DNA of 64,000 bases from Apostichopus japonicus. Taxonomy: Eukaryota; Echinodermata; Holothuroidea; Aspidochirotida; Stichopodidae. Numbering within the stretch: the stretch's first letter is position 1; each line of letters starts with the position of its first letter. This document shows, one piece after another, positions 49,190 through 60,449 of the stretch. The stretch spans positions 14,485,264 through 14,549,263 of the forward strand of contig NC_092583.1 of NCBI RefSeq assembly GCF_037975245.1, read 5' to 3'. Under the pieces are notes generated by a model. It saw only the letters and a program-made list of their open reading frames with translations. It was not told the origin of the DNA and searched no databases. A program made the position numbers and the translations under genes.

Positions 49190-52080
49190 TGGTATGTCTC
49201 ACTGTAGCCTTGTTCTTTCAGATATCAAGAAGATGCAAGGAGACGCAGGACGATGTCAATAGACGGATGTGGCGCCAGGCAGGTTTTGTGGGAATGTAAC
49301 GCTTGTGATATGTCTTAACACATTTACTATAGCAGTGTTCTTTCAGATTTCTGGAGCAAGGTGGACTTAGACCAGGACCAAAGAAGATGGACGAGGGCGC
49401 CAGGCAGGATTGTGTGGTTTTCTTAATTGTATTTGATTTGATATCTTGATATGTCCTGATGAAGGCACCAGCCGGGTTGGTGGGGAAGGTAATACATGGG
49501 ATATGTCTTAATGTATTTACTATAGCCTTGTTCTTTCAGTAACCAGAAGGTGGACGGAGACCAGGACAACTGTTAAAAAAGAAAGAAGACATATGGGGGT
49601 GCCGGGGTGATTTGGTGGGGTATTTCATTGTATTTGTTAGATCTTAACTCTCACTTGTAGCCTTGTTCTTTCAGATATCAAGAAAAAGATGGATGGCTGG
49701 GGGCACCGGGCAGGATTGTGTGGTATTTGATATGTCTTAACGTTTCTCTATAGCCTTATTTTTTTCAGATTTCTGGCTCACGGTGGACGAAGGCCAATTA
49801 CAAATACGGGCAGGTGCCCGGATGGTGTGGTCATAGGCGTACGGGACCATTTCAGTTTGGGGGGGCAGAACTTTTTGTGCCCGAAAGTTCCCGTGACACT
49901 ATCTAAGCGGAGCGCCACCATCGGTTGGCGCGTAGCGTACAAAAAATTTTTTGGCAAACAATGCCTCTCAGATTGCCGGAAACGGCACTTCTGAGGCCTT
50001 GCAAGTTGCATCTAAACATTCTTTATTTTATAATCTCACGTTTTAGAAATTTACACTTCCCCAAAAATTTGGTAAATTAGAAGAAGAAAAAATGGTAACA
50101 TCACTTTGAAGGGGGAAAATGGGACAGTATAATTTTTAATCTCCTATTTAGTTAGCTGAGTACTGTGTTAAAATAATAACATACATACATACATACATTG
50201 TTCAACGACACGTAGGCGGGATAATGTCGCTGTGCCGGGTGCGACTGCAATTTGTCTCACAAAACAGTATAAAATGTAACAAGAATATGATAAACCTGTA
50301 CTATTAGGCTTGTAGGCACTCCCCCCCCCCCCCACCCCACCATCCATGAAAAAGAAAATGTTTCTTATATACACTCATGTTGGGGGTGTCCAGGTCAAGG
50401 CGGCGGAAGCACTTTAATCTGGGGGGCACTGACATCAAAGGGCACTTTGTAGAAATTCGATTGGACTGAAGCAGCCTTACATTTAGTACCCTTAATAACT
50501 CTTATTGTATTATCTTATTTGCGTATACACATCACTCCATCAACGCCCCCCCCCCCCCCCCCCAAGGAAAATATGCCTATACTAGCACTGCAATATCCAA
50601 TGCGCAAATTGGGAAACAAGGAACAAGTTTTCTTTTGAGACAAAATGAGGTGAAATCATGCTAGTTGCTAATGTAGGAATCTTCCGAATTAAAGTTTTTT
50701 TCTTGTTAATATCTTAACAAATTTTTTCCATTCAAAATAGCTTTGAGTTTGACCCACAGAAATTCATTAAAAGTCACGGGCTTAGCCAGGATTTGCAAAG
50801 TTGTATGTACAACTATCTGAGCGGAGCGCCACCATCGGTTGGCGCGGAGCGTACTAGAAAATTTTTGGTTTTTGCAAACCCCTCAGATGGCCGGAAACGG
50901 CCCTTCCCGAGTATTCATTCTGGTTCCCTGGCCTCTTGCTAACTTGAGGCACCTCAATTTTTATGTAGAAAAAAGGCACATTTTTAACCTGAGGAAAAGT
51001 GGGGGGGCTCGTCCCCCCTGTTCCCCCCGGTTCCGCCGCCGTTGGTCCAGGTATAAAATTGACTAGTTAGAAAAAAATTGATCGTGCAAAACGGGTGGTA
51101 GCCCAGATGAACTGCGCTTACGATGGTGTTACACGGAAATATTCGGGCAGCATGATGCTAAATAAAGAAAATCATGGAATTGTCGGGCAAAAATTTGAAA
51201 AAAATTCGGGCAAGCTTCTGCATATTTATATATATATATATATTTCCAGAGGACAAGAAATTCGGGCAAAAGTCCTGAAAAATTCGGGCAGCCTAAGAGG
51301 AAAAAATATATATATATATATATATCTATATTTTTTCTCCTCTTAGGCTGCCCGAATTTTTCAGGACTTTTGCCCGAATTTCTTGCCCTCTGGAAATTTG
51401 GGGGGGCAGTCTGCCCCCCCGCCTCGTACGCCTATGGGTGTGGTATTTGATTGTATTTTAAATGTTGTTACATTTTCTATAGCCTTATGTTTTTCAGATA
51501 TCCAATACAAGGTGGAGATGTCCAGGACGATAGTTAACGACATAATATTGGTGATTGCGCCGGGTGGTTTGGTGGGGTATTTCAGGTATTTTGTTTTTTT
51601 TTATGTATCTTAACTCTCAATTGTTCTATCAGATATCAAGAAGATGGACAGAGTTGCAGGATGACGTCTGAAAGAGGCGCCTGGTGGGGAAGGTAATACA
51701 TGTGATATGTCTTAATGGATTTACTATAGCCTTGTTCTTTCAGGTATCTGAAAGGTGGAGGGAGACCTGAACGACTGCTAACAAAGAATGGGGGTGCCGG
51801 GCCAATTTGGTGGTGTATGTTGTTGTATTTGATAGATCTTAACTCTCATTTGTAGCTTTGTTCTTTTAGATAAATGATGGTGGCGCCAGGCTGGATTTTT
51901 ATGGTGTGCTATTTTGTTGTATTAAATGTCTTAACATTTTTCTACAGCCCAATTTTTTTAGATATCCGGAACAAGGTGGACAAAGACCAGGACGATAGCT
52001 AGATGGACGGTGGCACTGGGCGGAGTGTTTAGTTGTATTTCATATGTCTTAACTCTCACTTTGTTCTTTCAGGATGTATC
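49190..52080 (+). repeat. Tandem ~115-bp exon-like units, about 11, split by a transposon (copy 2)
   Basis: Acceptor-like TTCTTTCAG / TTTTTCAG motifs at about 49217, 49345, 49538, 49674 and 49767, then after the 1605-bp insertion at about 51495, 51630, 51742, 51868, 51958 and 52067. Most are followed by ATATC(A/C)(A/G)(A)GAA...GGTGGA; donor-like GGGGAAG|GTAATAC occurs in some units (about 49486, 51690). The array has doubled in unit number against copy 1. Confidence 0.7.
49824..51444. mobile_element. hAT-like non-autonomous element, CATAGGCG family, copy 2-specific insertion (with TSD)
   Basis: Element 49832-51436 (1605 bp) with ends CATAGGCGTACGGG / CTCGTACGCCTATG and a perfect 8-bp duplication GGTGTGGT (49824-49831 and 51437-51444). 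It interrupts the exon-like unit array and is absent from copy 1. It is collinear with 6982-8521, including two hairpin modules (about 49911 and 50827) and variable poly-G/C tracts. Near 51245-51300 and 51345-51400 it carries an inverted CAGAGGACAAGAAATTCGGG / CCCGAATTTCTTGCCCTCTG segment not seen in the first copy. Confidence 0.92.
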
Positions 52081-52464
52081 CCTCCCTATCTCCCCCTCCT
52101 TCCCTGTCAACCCCTCTCTATCACCACCCCCTCCCTCTCTATCACCCCTTTCTCCCTGTCCCTCCCTACCCTCCTAATACAAGATATGATCGATTTCCTT
52201 GTTAGTCGTTTGATTGGCCATCATCATACAAATCTGTTCATGTGATACTACTAAGTTATTCAGCAGGTGGTTCAAGTCCACCAACAGATTAACACTTGGC
52301 CATTCAGATGTTAATAACAAACCAAAATGCCATTTCTGTCATTGTTTTCAATCCTAAGAAAAAATCCAAACTCTTTTTCGCCCAGAATTTTGGTCACAAT
52401 GCATTTGGATGATACTTGTTCCTATCCTTCCCTAGACTAGGTTGCTTGATTGACTCAGCTGTTC

Positions 52465-55400
52465 GAGACCCTCTTTATAAAGTTAGGACCTGTAAATGGG
52501 AAACAAGAATTACTGTACTTTGAAGAAAAACAATCGACTTGAAGATACAAAAGATGACATTGAATACGTTTGATATTATTTTATGTCTTTTCGCATACTG
52601 ATTATGTTTCAAACCGCCACATCTCTTAACATATTAGATATATACTTCTTTCTTAAAATTGAAATAAAATCATTCTACTCATCACCAGCCGCCTTCATAA
52701 CCAAAAAGTAGAAACAAAAATGTTAACGGTGGAAACAATTTTTTTTCTTTGCAAAAAGGAAGAATGCTGTATATATATTTTATGTAGGCTTTCCTTCCAT
52801 GCTTCCACCGTCGAAAAAAGAGAAAAAAAAAACAATGAATGAAATTTTATTTGACAATTCATGTACATGATCGGTTATACGGATATTTTCTGCTAGCTTG
52901 ATAAACATAAGGACCTAATTAGTATTATGCTGTATAGTTGCTTTCCAGTTACAAATTGTACACCGATTTATTTTAATTCAATAGACTAGACACTATATAC
53001 TACATGTTATTGTTATTATTGTTGTTATTATTTTTTATGTACCTCCACAGATTTAACAAAAAGTGTTACACTTTTTTTGTTTTTAATGTGTCAGTTTAAT
53101 TTTTTAATACTAATCTACCTTACAGTAAAACTAATGCTTTAACTACTGAATAATCAGATCAGGTTATTGCTAGCTGCATGCATGCATGTGTTAAGATTTA
53201 AAGAAAATGATGCAAGTGCAGAAATGAAATGAAACTCAACGGTGATGACTTTGCTAACTGGGATTGCATGAATATTGTATGTAACTATAACACGATTAAA
53301 GGTTACGTGATACACAGCTGTTCGTTCGTGTTACTCTTCTCTTAGAATGTTTTCGAGATGGACCAGCAAGATGGTACAAAATATCATCTACATGCCTCCT
53401 GATACAGAATAATGGCTAGATCTCCATAGAGATACAGAAAATTAGTAGGTTTAATTCAAATAAACTAGCATAGACAATCAGATAATTTTATACAAAATTT
53501 GGCTATTCAGGGGCATGACCACACAAGGATATATATGGATATATAATACATCCATATATATATATATGGATACCTTTGGATATACATATACCGTTCAATA
53601 CCAATTTGTTTACTTTATATACCTTGTTTAGTATCAGCATTCAACTACTGGGTCTCACATCATTTTAAACTAGAAATGAAATAAATCCAGAAATGCTCCC
53701 AAAATTCCTCGAATTTCAGGAAACTCTAGGGAACAAAAGAACTGGTCTCACCCACACTAATAAATATTAATATGTATTATATAATAAAAATAAGAAAAAG
53801 GAATAGTACTTTTCATAGTTAAAAAAACATAAGTGTTACAACTTTATGTAGCAATTATATTCATGACAGGAACTAAACCTACATCATCATTATTATTATC
53901 AATAACCCTTATTACTGAATCGGATAGATAACGTGAAGATCACATTTTTAGTATAATATAACTAGTACACATTATGAACAGCAAAATAGTAACACTTTTT
54001 AGTACATTTTGATATTATTATGTCGCAGAGATAGTAGTAGTCACGTTGGTAGTATGAACTATGTATTTTAAGCTCCTGATACGGTAAGCACACATAACGA
54101 TTCCACATCATACAAATAGAGTACAAATTCATATATGTATACAGAGAAGAGTTGGAGACGTTGTGCACAAGGAATAATATAGATAAATTGAATACCAGCA
54201 AAACATCTTATGCTCTTAAGGTGTAGCCATGTTAAGAAGAGAAAATAGCAGAATCCTCTTCCCCCTCTCCCCCCCCCCCCTCCCTTTCCTTGTTCGTTTC
54301 CCTAGAAGCATAAACAGAAGTGTGAAATTAAATATCTTTTAACTAAGGCCATAATTTATGACTGAAAACTTTGAATGTATGAATTTTATTAGGAATAATG
54401 AACATCATGAATATAAAACATTCCAATAAAATTTCACAACTATTTAAATAGACAATATTGCACAGATAACGTCACACTAACTCACCGCCACTAGGTTCGT
54501 CCAGCCAGTGAAAGGTTCGGATTTATATTAGCACAGTAGATAGATAGGCTCTGGTTGCAAGGGCTGAATAAGTTGAATTCAAGTCCAGGTTATAAATAAT
54601 TATACAAACTCAATTATCAGGCACCCCCCAATTACACACTTGTGACCACCACTCTCAATGCCATCTGTTCCTGCCCCCCTTCCAGCCCCCCCCCCCCTTC
54701 CAGCTTATCACATTCCACAAGATTGGGTAACTGCCTCGTTGCTATGGCACCAACTAGTGAAGGTGAATATTACAATTGCAAATTAAAATAGGAAATTATG
54801 AAAACCATGTTGTCTGATGGTTTCTGGACAGGATATTGACCTGATTTTGGACTTGCATACTGTCACCATTTTGACCTTATCTGCTTGATACCCAACAATA
54901 AATGGAGGCTTGTGTGTGTAGTGCCACAGTGATGTCACAGATCTTCATGAAAATCAAACTTTGCAATAAAATTGTTAGATCTTCTCAGATAAAAGGTCAG
55001 GTCAATGGTTCTATCTCAATAAAAACTACCAGAGATGAATAAAACTTTCCCTCATCAAATCTCCTAAGGGCCAATAAACACACACACACACACAGTGTCA
55101 CAGCTGGAGGAAAACTGTTTTGAATTTCAGCCCCAGAATTGGTCTGATGTGACATTTCATCCCATTTCAAACCTTCTGTCTGTCTGTCTTACATGAGGTG
55201 AAAATATTGGCTACTGAAAACATTGAGACCGCAGCTACCATTAATTATACAATTTAAGCAGTCCTAATACTGAAGAGTAACTTTCAAGTTTGCATAATGC
55301 ATGTTCACATCGAAATGTTTATCCATATAAATAGACAAAAAAAAATGATAATTTGAATAGAAGTAACAAAGATTGTAGATAATAGAAAATATTTCTCTTA

Positions 55401-57960
55401 GAAGTGTGTTTGCCAGAAACACATTGAAAAAATTTGACTCTTTTAAAATGAAGTGAAAACAACTGAAATGAGAGCGGAAAACAAAATTCGACGGGAAAGT
55501 TAAAAAGCCGAAAGAAAATATGAGGTGCTTTTGGAAAAATCATTGCACTACTGCATCCGAAAGTGCCTGTGAAGGCTATGAATATTTATGAGGCCTCTGA
55601 CAGTTATGAATTTTAACTATGAGTTGGTTTGAAATATTCAAACAACCGATTGTGGTGAATGATGGATGACGGCAACCTGCTCTCATTAAGACAGAAACAT
55701 GAATGACATCATTCCTGTCGCTATCGACTACAGAAGTTAAAGGTCATTGTGATTGCCACAAAATATGCTAGAAGGTCGAACAATGGTCACCCATTTTCAC
55801 TCTTTTATGCAATTTGTCACCTTTGGCAACAATGGGATATTTCATTCTCTAATTTTATTAATTCCTCAATTTCAGGGAATAATTTGATGATTCTGAAATT
55901 TTGAATCCTTTAAGTGCCTTTCGGGATTTTAAAATATGGAGACAGTACTGAAGACCTTTGAAAAAACTCAAGACCTTTGTTTACCTCAAGACCTTTTGAA
56001 AAGAATGATATTCACAGATGACAGGATAGAAACAATGTAGGATATGGTATCATTTATCAGCAGGGACAGTAATAACTCTATGAGGTATAAAAGAAGTGTC
56101 TATTTTGGCCAAAGAAAAGAGCAAATAAAATATATATATCATAACTACAAACTCAAGTGAGAAGTAAAAGGCACTCAGTAAAGTTTCCGTTCTAACTACT
56201 ACGTAGAAGAATAGTGACGCTAAATGACCTCATCTTCAAGTAATATCTGGTTTTGGAATACTGCCATCACTAAAGACATTACCACTCATCAACAAGTGAT
56301 CTATTTTGGGATACTGCCATCTATAGTAGTTTACTTCCATTTACATATCCCACAATGCATCTGGCTAAGATGGCTTCATATGCTTTCATATATGGTTACC
56401 ACAATTTGATAGACATATTTTCTTACAAAATTTGTGTATGGACCTTTGACCTAGACTGAGAAACACCTCGCACCAATTACTATTTCTTGAACAAGACGCT
56501 GTTTCCTTTATGATGCACTTGTAATGAGTCTGTTAACGAGGCTGAAAACACTAAACTGCTTAAAAGAAATTCAATGAGCCTGCAATGAATCTTATTCTTT
56601 AATCAAGGATTACTCCCATGTTTTAAAATGTAGGTATAAAAAAAAACCATCCTTGCCTTTCAAACCAGTCTACCGTGTTTTACACTCGTATTTTGTTAAA
56701 AGAAACAAAATGAAGAAAAAGAGATAGAGAGAAGAAAAGTCGCTGAAGAATTGCAAAATTCCGATCAAGTCTGATGCTACCACTAGGTAGCAATGCACAT
56801 ATTCTAACAATGTATATATAGCACTTATGAAGGCATGAGTAATAATGTTATAATCAGGACACACTTTTACCACATAACTTTATACATGAATGTATGAATA
56901 TATTATATTATACAGAGCCAAACCCCCAGAATTCACTGCTGCAATTATTTTGTCATGTTACAATATGCAGGTGATAATCATAATTTAAAATAAAAAATCA
57001 CTGCAATTCATATATATCTTGTTTGGTTGTGAACCCAAGGATAAAAATCAACTAAAATGTTGTGTGTGTACATTTATCTTGTTTTTTTTGATGTTTTTTT
57101 GTGTTTTTCTTTTCTTTGTTTTTGTCTTTCTTTTTAATAATATTTCTCACTTTTTCTTGTACTTTTAAACAACAATTGAGCAAATTGAAATATTTTTAGT
57201 TTCATATGAGTTCCAACAGGAAAGAAGACCATGGATGTTTATAAGCAGTACTGAAGTACAAAATATCAAAAAGAAAAATAACTGGATTATTCACTGGAGT
57301 CCTAAAGTACAGTCTTGGTAGGGATTTAATAGTAGTAGTAAATATAAACGGATTCCCCTCCCTCGAATCCCTCCACTACAAAATCTAAGTCGAGGGCCTG
57401 CTGAGGTTAATAAACGTATCCGCAAAGCCTACACAACTTGGGAGGGTGATGCACTCTCACAAAATTGTATTTTGCACAAAAATTTGGAATAACATTTGAT
57501 TTCCTACAAACACATAACAAAGTAAAGTACCATGTTATGTTTAGAATCATAAATCAATAGCAACTATTCCTTTAAATAATTTGTCCCCTCCTGTCTCCAG
57601 CCATTACGGACCAAATAATGACCTTCAAAATTGTTGTTTATACTTACTACGTGTATCAATCCTGCTTAGCTTTTCTTCTCATCGCCTCCCTTATACTCCT
57701 CGCCTCACCGATACTCCATTACAACTTGATCCACTCTGCCCATGGAGCCGATTTAGAAATGGCGTTAATCTCTCTCGTAAGTGTATATATTTAAACCTCA
57801 AGCTTATTTAAGACTAACTTCTCTTAACATTGTACAAAAACATATTGTGTAGAACGAATACATTGCCTCCACCAATACACAATAGATAACTACAACCACA
57901 ATGGACAAAGAAACATGCAAGGATTTGACTGCCAGGTATACTCAAATTATCCCTGGTTTT
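52465..57960. other. Gene-poor AT-rich interval downstream of CACNB
   Basis: No coding frame with a recognisable domain or paired splice sites. Poly-C tracts at about 54270 and 54690, (CA)n at about 55078-55095, and T-rich sequence at 57080-57150. It lies 3' of the minus-strand calcium channel gene, so its right part may hold a long 3' untranslated region; no poly(A) signal could be assigned with confidence. Confidence 0.5.
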
Positions 57961-58020
57961 GAGCTTAACCACAATGTGTAGTGGAGTTTATAACCATACT
58001 ATGCAATTAGCAGTGTGTCG

Positions 58021-58960
58021 CATAACCACAATGTGGAGTATGGAACTTTACCGCACCATGTAGTGTGGCATGTAACCACAAGGTGCACTATGATATGCAA
58101 CCACACTATACATTAGAAAACATAACCACAATGTAGAGTATGGAACTTCACCACACCATGTAGTGTGGCATGTAACCACAAGGTGCACTATGATATGCAA
58201 CCACACTATACATTAGGATACATAACAACTATGTATTATATGGAACTTCACTGCACCATGTAGTGTGGCATGTAACCACAAGGTGCTCTATGATATGCAA
58301 CCACACTATACATTAGGATACATAACCACTATGTACAGTATGGAACTTCACCGCACTATGTAGTGTGGCATGTAACCACAAGGTGCACTATGATATGCAA
58401 CCACACTATACATTAGGATACATAACCACTATGTACAGTATGGTACTTCACCGCACTATGTAGTGTGGCATGTAACCACAAGGTGCACTATGATATGCAA
58501 CCACACTATACATTAGGATACATAACCACTATGTACAGTATGGAACTTCACCGCACTATGTAGTGTGGCATGTAACCACAAGGTGCACTATGATATGCAA
58601 CCACACTATACATTAGGATACATAACCACTATGTACAGTATGGAACTTCACCGCACCATGTAGTGTGGCATGTAACCACAAGGTGCACTATGGTATGCAA
58701 CCACACTATACATTAGGATACAAAACCACAATGTATTATATGGAACTTCACCGCACCATGTAGTGTGGCATGTAACCACAAGGTGCACTATGATATGCAA
58801 CCACACTATACATTAGGATACATAACCACTATGTACAGTATGGAACTTCACCGCACTATGTAGTGTGGCATGTAACCACAAGGTGCACTATGATATGCAA
58901 CCACACTGCAGTATGGGATACATAACTACAATGTGCAGTATGTTTTACATACCTGCAGTG
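58021..58960. repeat. Minisatellite with exact 100-bp period, 9 full units
   Basis: Units start at 58021, 58121, 58221 and so on to 58821, then a partial unit at 58921. Core: CATAACCACTATGTACAGTA, TGGAACTTCACCGCACTATG, TAGTGTGGCATGTAACCACA, AGGTGCACTATGATATGCAA, CCACACTATACATTAGGATA. Substitutions occur but I see no indel between units. Within the unit, TAACCACA / CTATGTA submotifs recur at ~20-30 bp spacing, suggesting it grew from a shorter repeat. Confidence 0.96.
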
Positions 58961-59690
58961 TGGAGAATGGCACATACCCAGCCTCTGCAGAATGGTACAT
59001 AACCACACCAAACATAGCCGCTGTGTGCCGTGTGGCACATCAAATGCACTGTAATCAAAATTATGGCGAGTCAATATCTGCTATTTATCAAAGATTTACA
59101 CCAACCTCCTGATTTCCATTATTTTGTACAGCATAACAACATTACTGCTCATGAATATTATTCCATCAGGAGTTGCTCATTTATGTGCACATTTGAGAAA
59201 AGCAGATTCAATTTTCCACATCACAAAGACTATAAAATAATGGTGAAAGCATCAAATTTCATGACAGGAGCACAAACAGTGACAAGTTAGCAGTGGAGAT
59301 AATAATCCACATCATATTTTACCAAGAACCAGCTTGTTATAAAGCATTCGTTTTTTAAGAACTGTTCACAATTTTCTCTATTTTACTTTACTCTTTGTCC
59401 TTTATCGATTTAAACTTTCTTCACATTTTAGCAAGACACTGCTGTATCCTTCCATCAACAAACCGTAGAACTGAAGGAAACGGACACTGGTCGGTCAGGC
59501 CTCCCTCCGCCGAAGCTAAAAGAATTCCACTTAAGCAGACTGGTTAGTTGTCATCTGTGAAAGTAGGCATGAAAATGGTAGGAAGCACAACTTCCATCAG
59601 TCACCCCCAAACAGACCAGAACTGGAAGAGTAAAGTTCCTCAGCAGTGACCCCTCAAGATGATATCCAAACAGAAAACAGGGTACCTCTC
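58961..59690. other. Probable 3' untranslated region of CACNB
   Basis: Immediately downstream of the minus-strand stop codon at 59691-59693. No other coding sequence; no poly(A) signal assigned. Confidence 0.4.
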
Positions 59691-60449
59691 TCATGGCCTC
59701 CTGGGTCCTCGTGGAGATGGGGGCATTTCACGTCGGGCACGCTCCCTCCCTTCCGGTGGGTAATGAGAGTATTGATCGTGATACGGAGAAGCCCTCTGCT
59801 GCCTCTCGTACATGTCTTCCAGTTCGATGTCCGGTTCCCGGCCTCTACCTCTGTGACCCTGACCCTGGGCGGCGTACCGGCCTCGGTCCCCACCGTCAGG
59901 GTAGTGGTCAAAATATTCATTTTCATACCTAACAGCGTCCCTCTCTACATACTGTTTATCCCGACCATTGTAATTACGCTCAACGTCACGAGTCCTTTCT
60001 CTTGCATACTTTTTTTGCTGATCAAAGTGAGCGTCATACTCCCTATCCCTACGCTGCCCTCGTTCCGTTTCTCGGTACTCCCGTTGCCGTCTGGGTTCCG
60101 AGGAGATGACTTTCTTCTCGAATCGGTCCTCCTGGTAGTCCCCGCTCCTGTATCCGCTCTCCTCGTAGTAGTCGTTCTGTTCGTGGTTCTCCCGGTCACC
60201 TATATTACCGTCGTGGTCGTCTCGGGACCGGCTGCCGTGCTTCTCTGACTTGTGCCCGACGCGGGCCATCAAATTGTGCATCGGGGAGGAGGAAGAATGA
60301 GAGACATTGTTGACAGGGGGGATCGGAGCAGCTGGAGGAGAGACCGTTTCTGGTCCGTGGGTCGCCCGCCAGTAAGCTTCTAAGTATTCTGCTATATGTT
60401 CACAGGCATCTTCTAGTTGATTCTCGTCTAATATAACATCAAACAGCTC
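59691..60449 (-). CDS. CACNB: CACNB last exon: end of GK domain and charged tail
   Basis: Acceptor GTTTTGTTTTTCAG before 60449. 252 codons: [20 protein letters not shown] and [11 protein letters not shown] (conserved), a Pro/Ser linker, then a low-complexity tail rich in Arg, Asp, Glu, His and Tyr (for example [20 protein letters not shown]) ending in [10 protein letters not shown]. Vertebrate beta2 also ends in an RDH/RHR-rich tail, so composition rather than sequence is conserved. The exon is visibly more GC-rich than its surroundings; antisense open frames here are shadows. Confidence 0.95.
   Translation of the reverse strand, partial: ELFDVILDENQLEDACEHIAEYLEAYWRATHGPETVSPPAAPIPPVNNVSHSSSSPMHNLMARVGHKSEKHGSRSRDDHDGNIGDRENHEQNDYYEESGYRSGDYQEDRFEKKVISSEPRRQREYRETERGQRRDREYDAHFDQQKKYARERTRDVERNYNGRDKQYVERDAVRYENEYFDHYPDGGDRGRYAAQGQGHRGRGREPDIELEDMYERQQRASPYHDQYSHYPPEGRERARREMPPSPRGPRRP

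Larger units (their letters stand above)
41115..52464. repeat. Segmental duplication, copy 2 (about 11.3 kb)
   Basis: Head-to-tail partner of 26920-37866. Relative to copy 1 it lacks the 1351-bp and 363-bp insertions but has gained the 1605-bp hAT element at 49832, about 20 extra 41-bp units and about six extra ~115-bp units. It ends at CTCAGCTGTTCGAGACCC, the presumed ancestral right flank. Confidence 0.93.

Noticed and set aside
36897-49262. Conserved short open frames at 36897-37145 and 49047-49262
   Set aside because: They cross likely splice acceptors and a CT-rich simple repeat, differ in frame and length, and show no domain.
59646-60248. 200-codon + strand open frame opposite the CACNB last exon
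   Set aside because: Antisense shadow of a GC-rich, low-complexity coding exon whose minus-strand product is clearly conserved.
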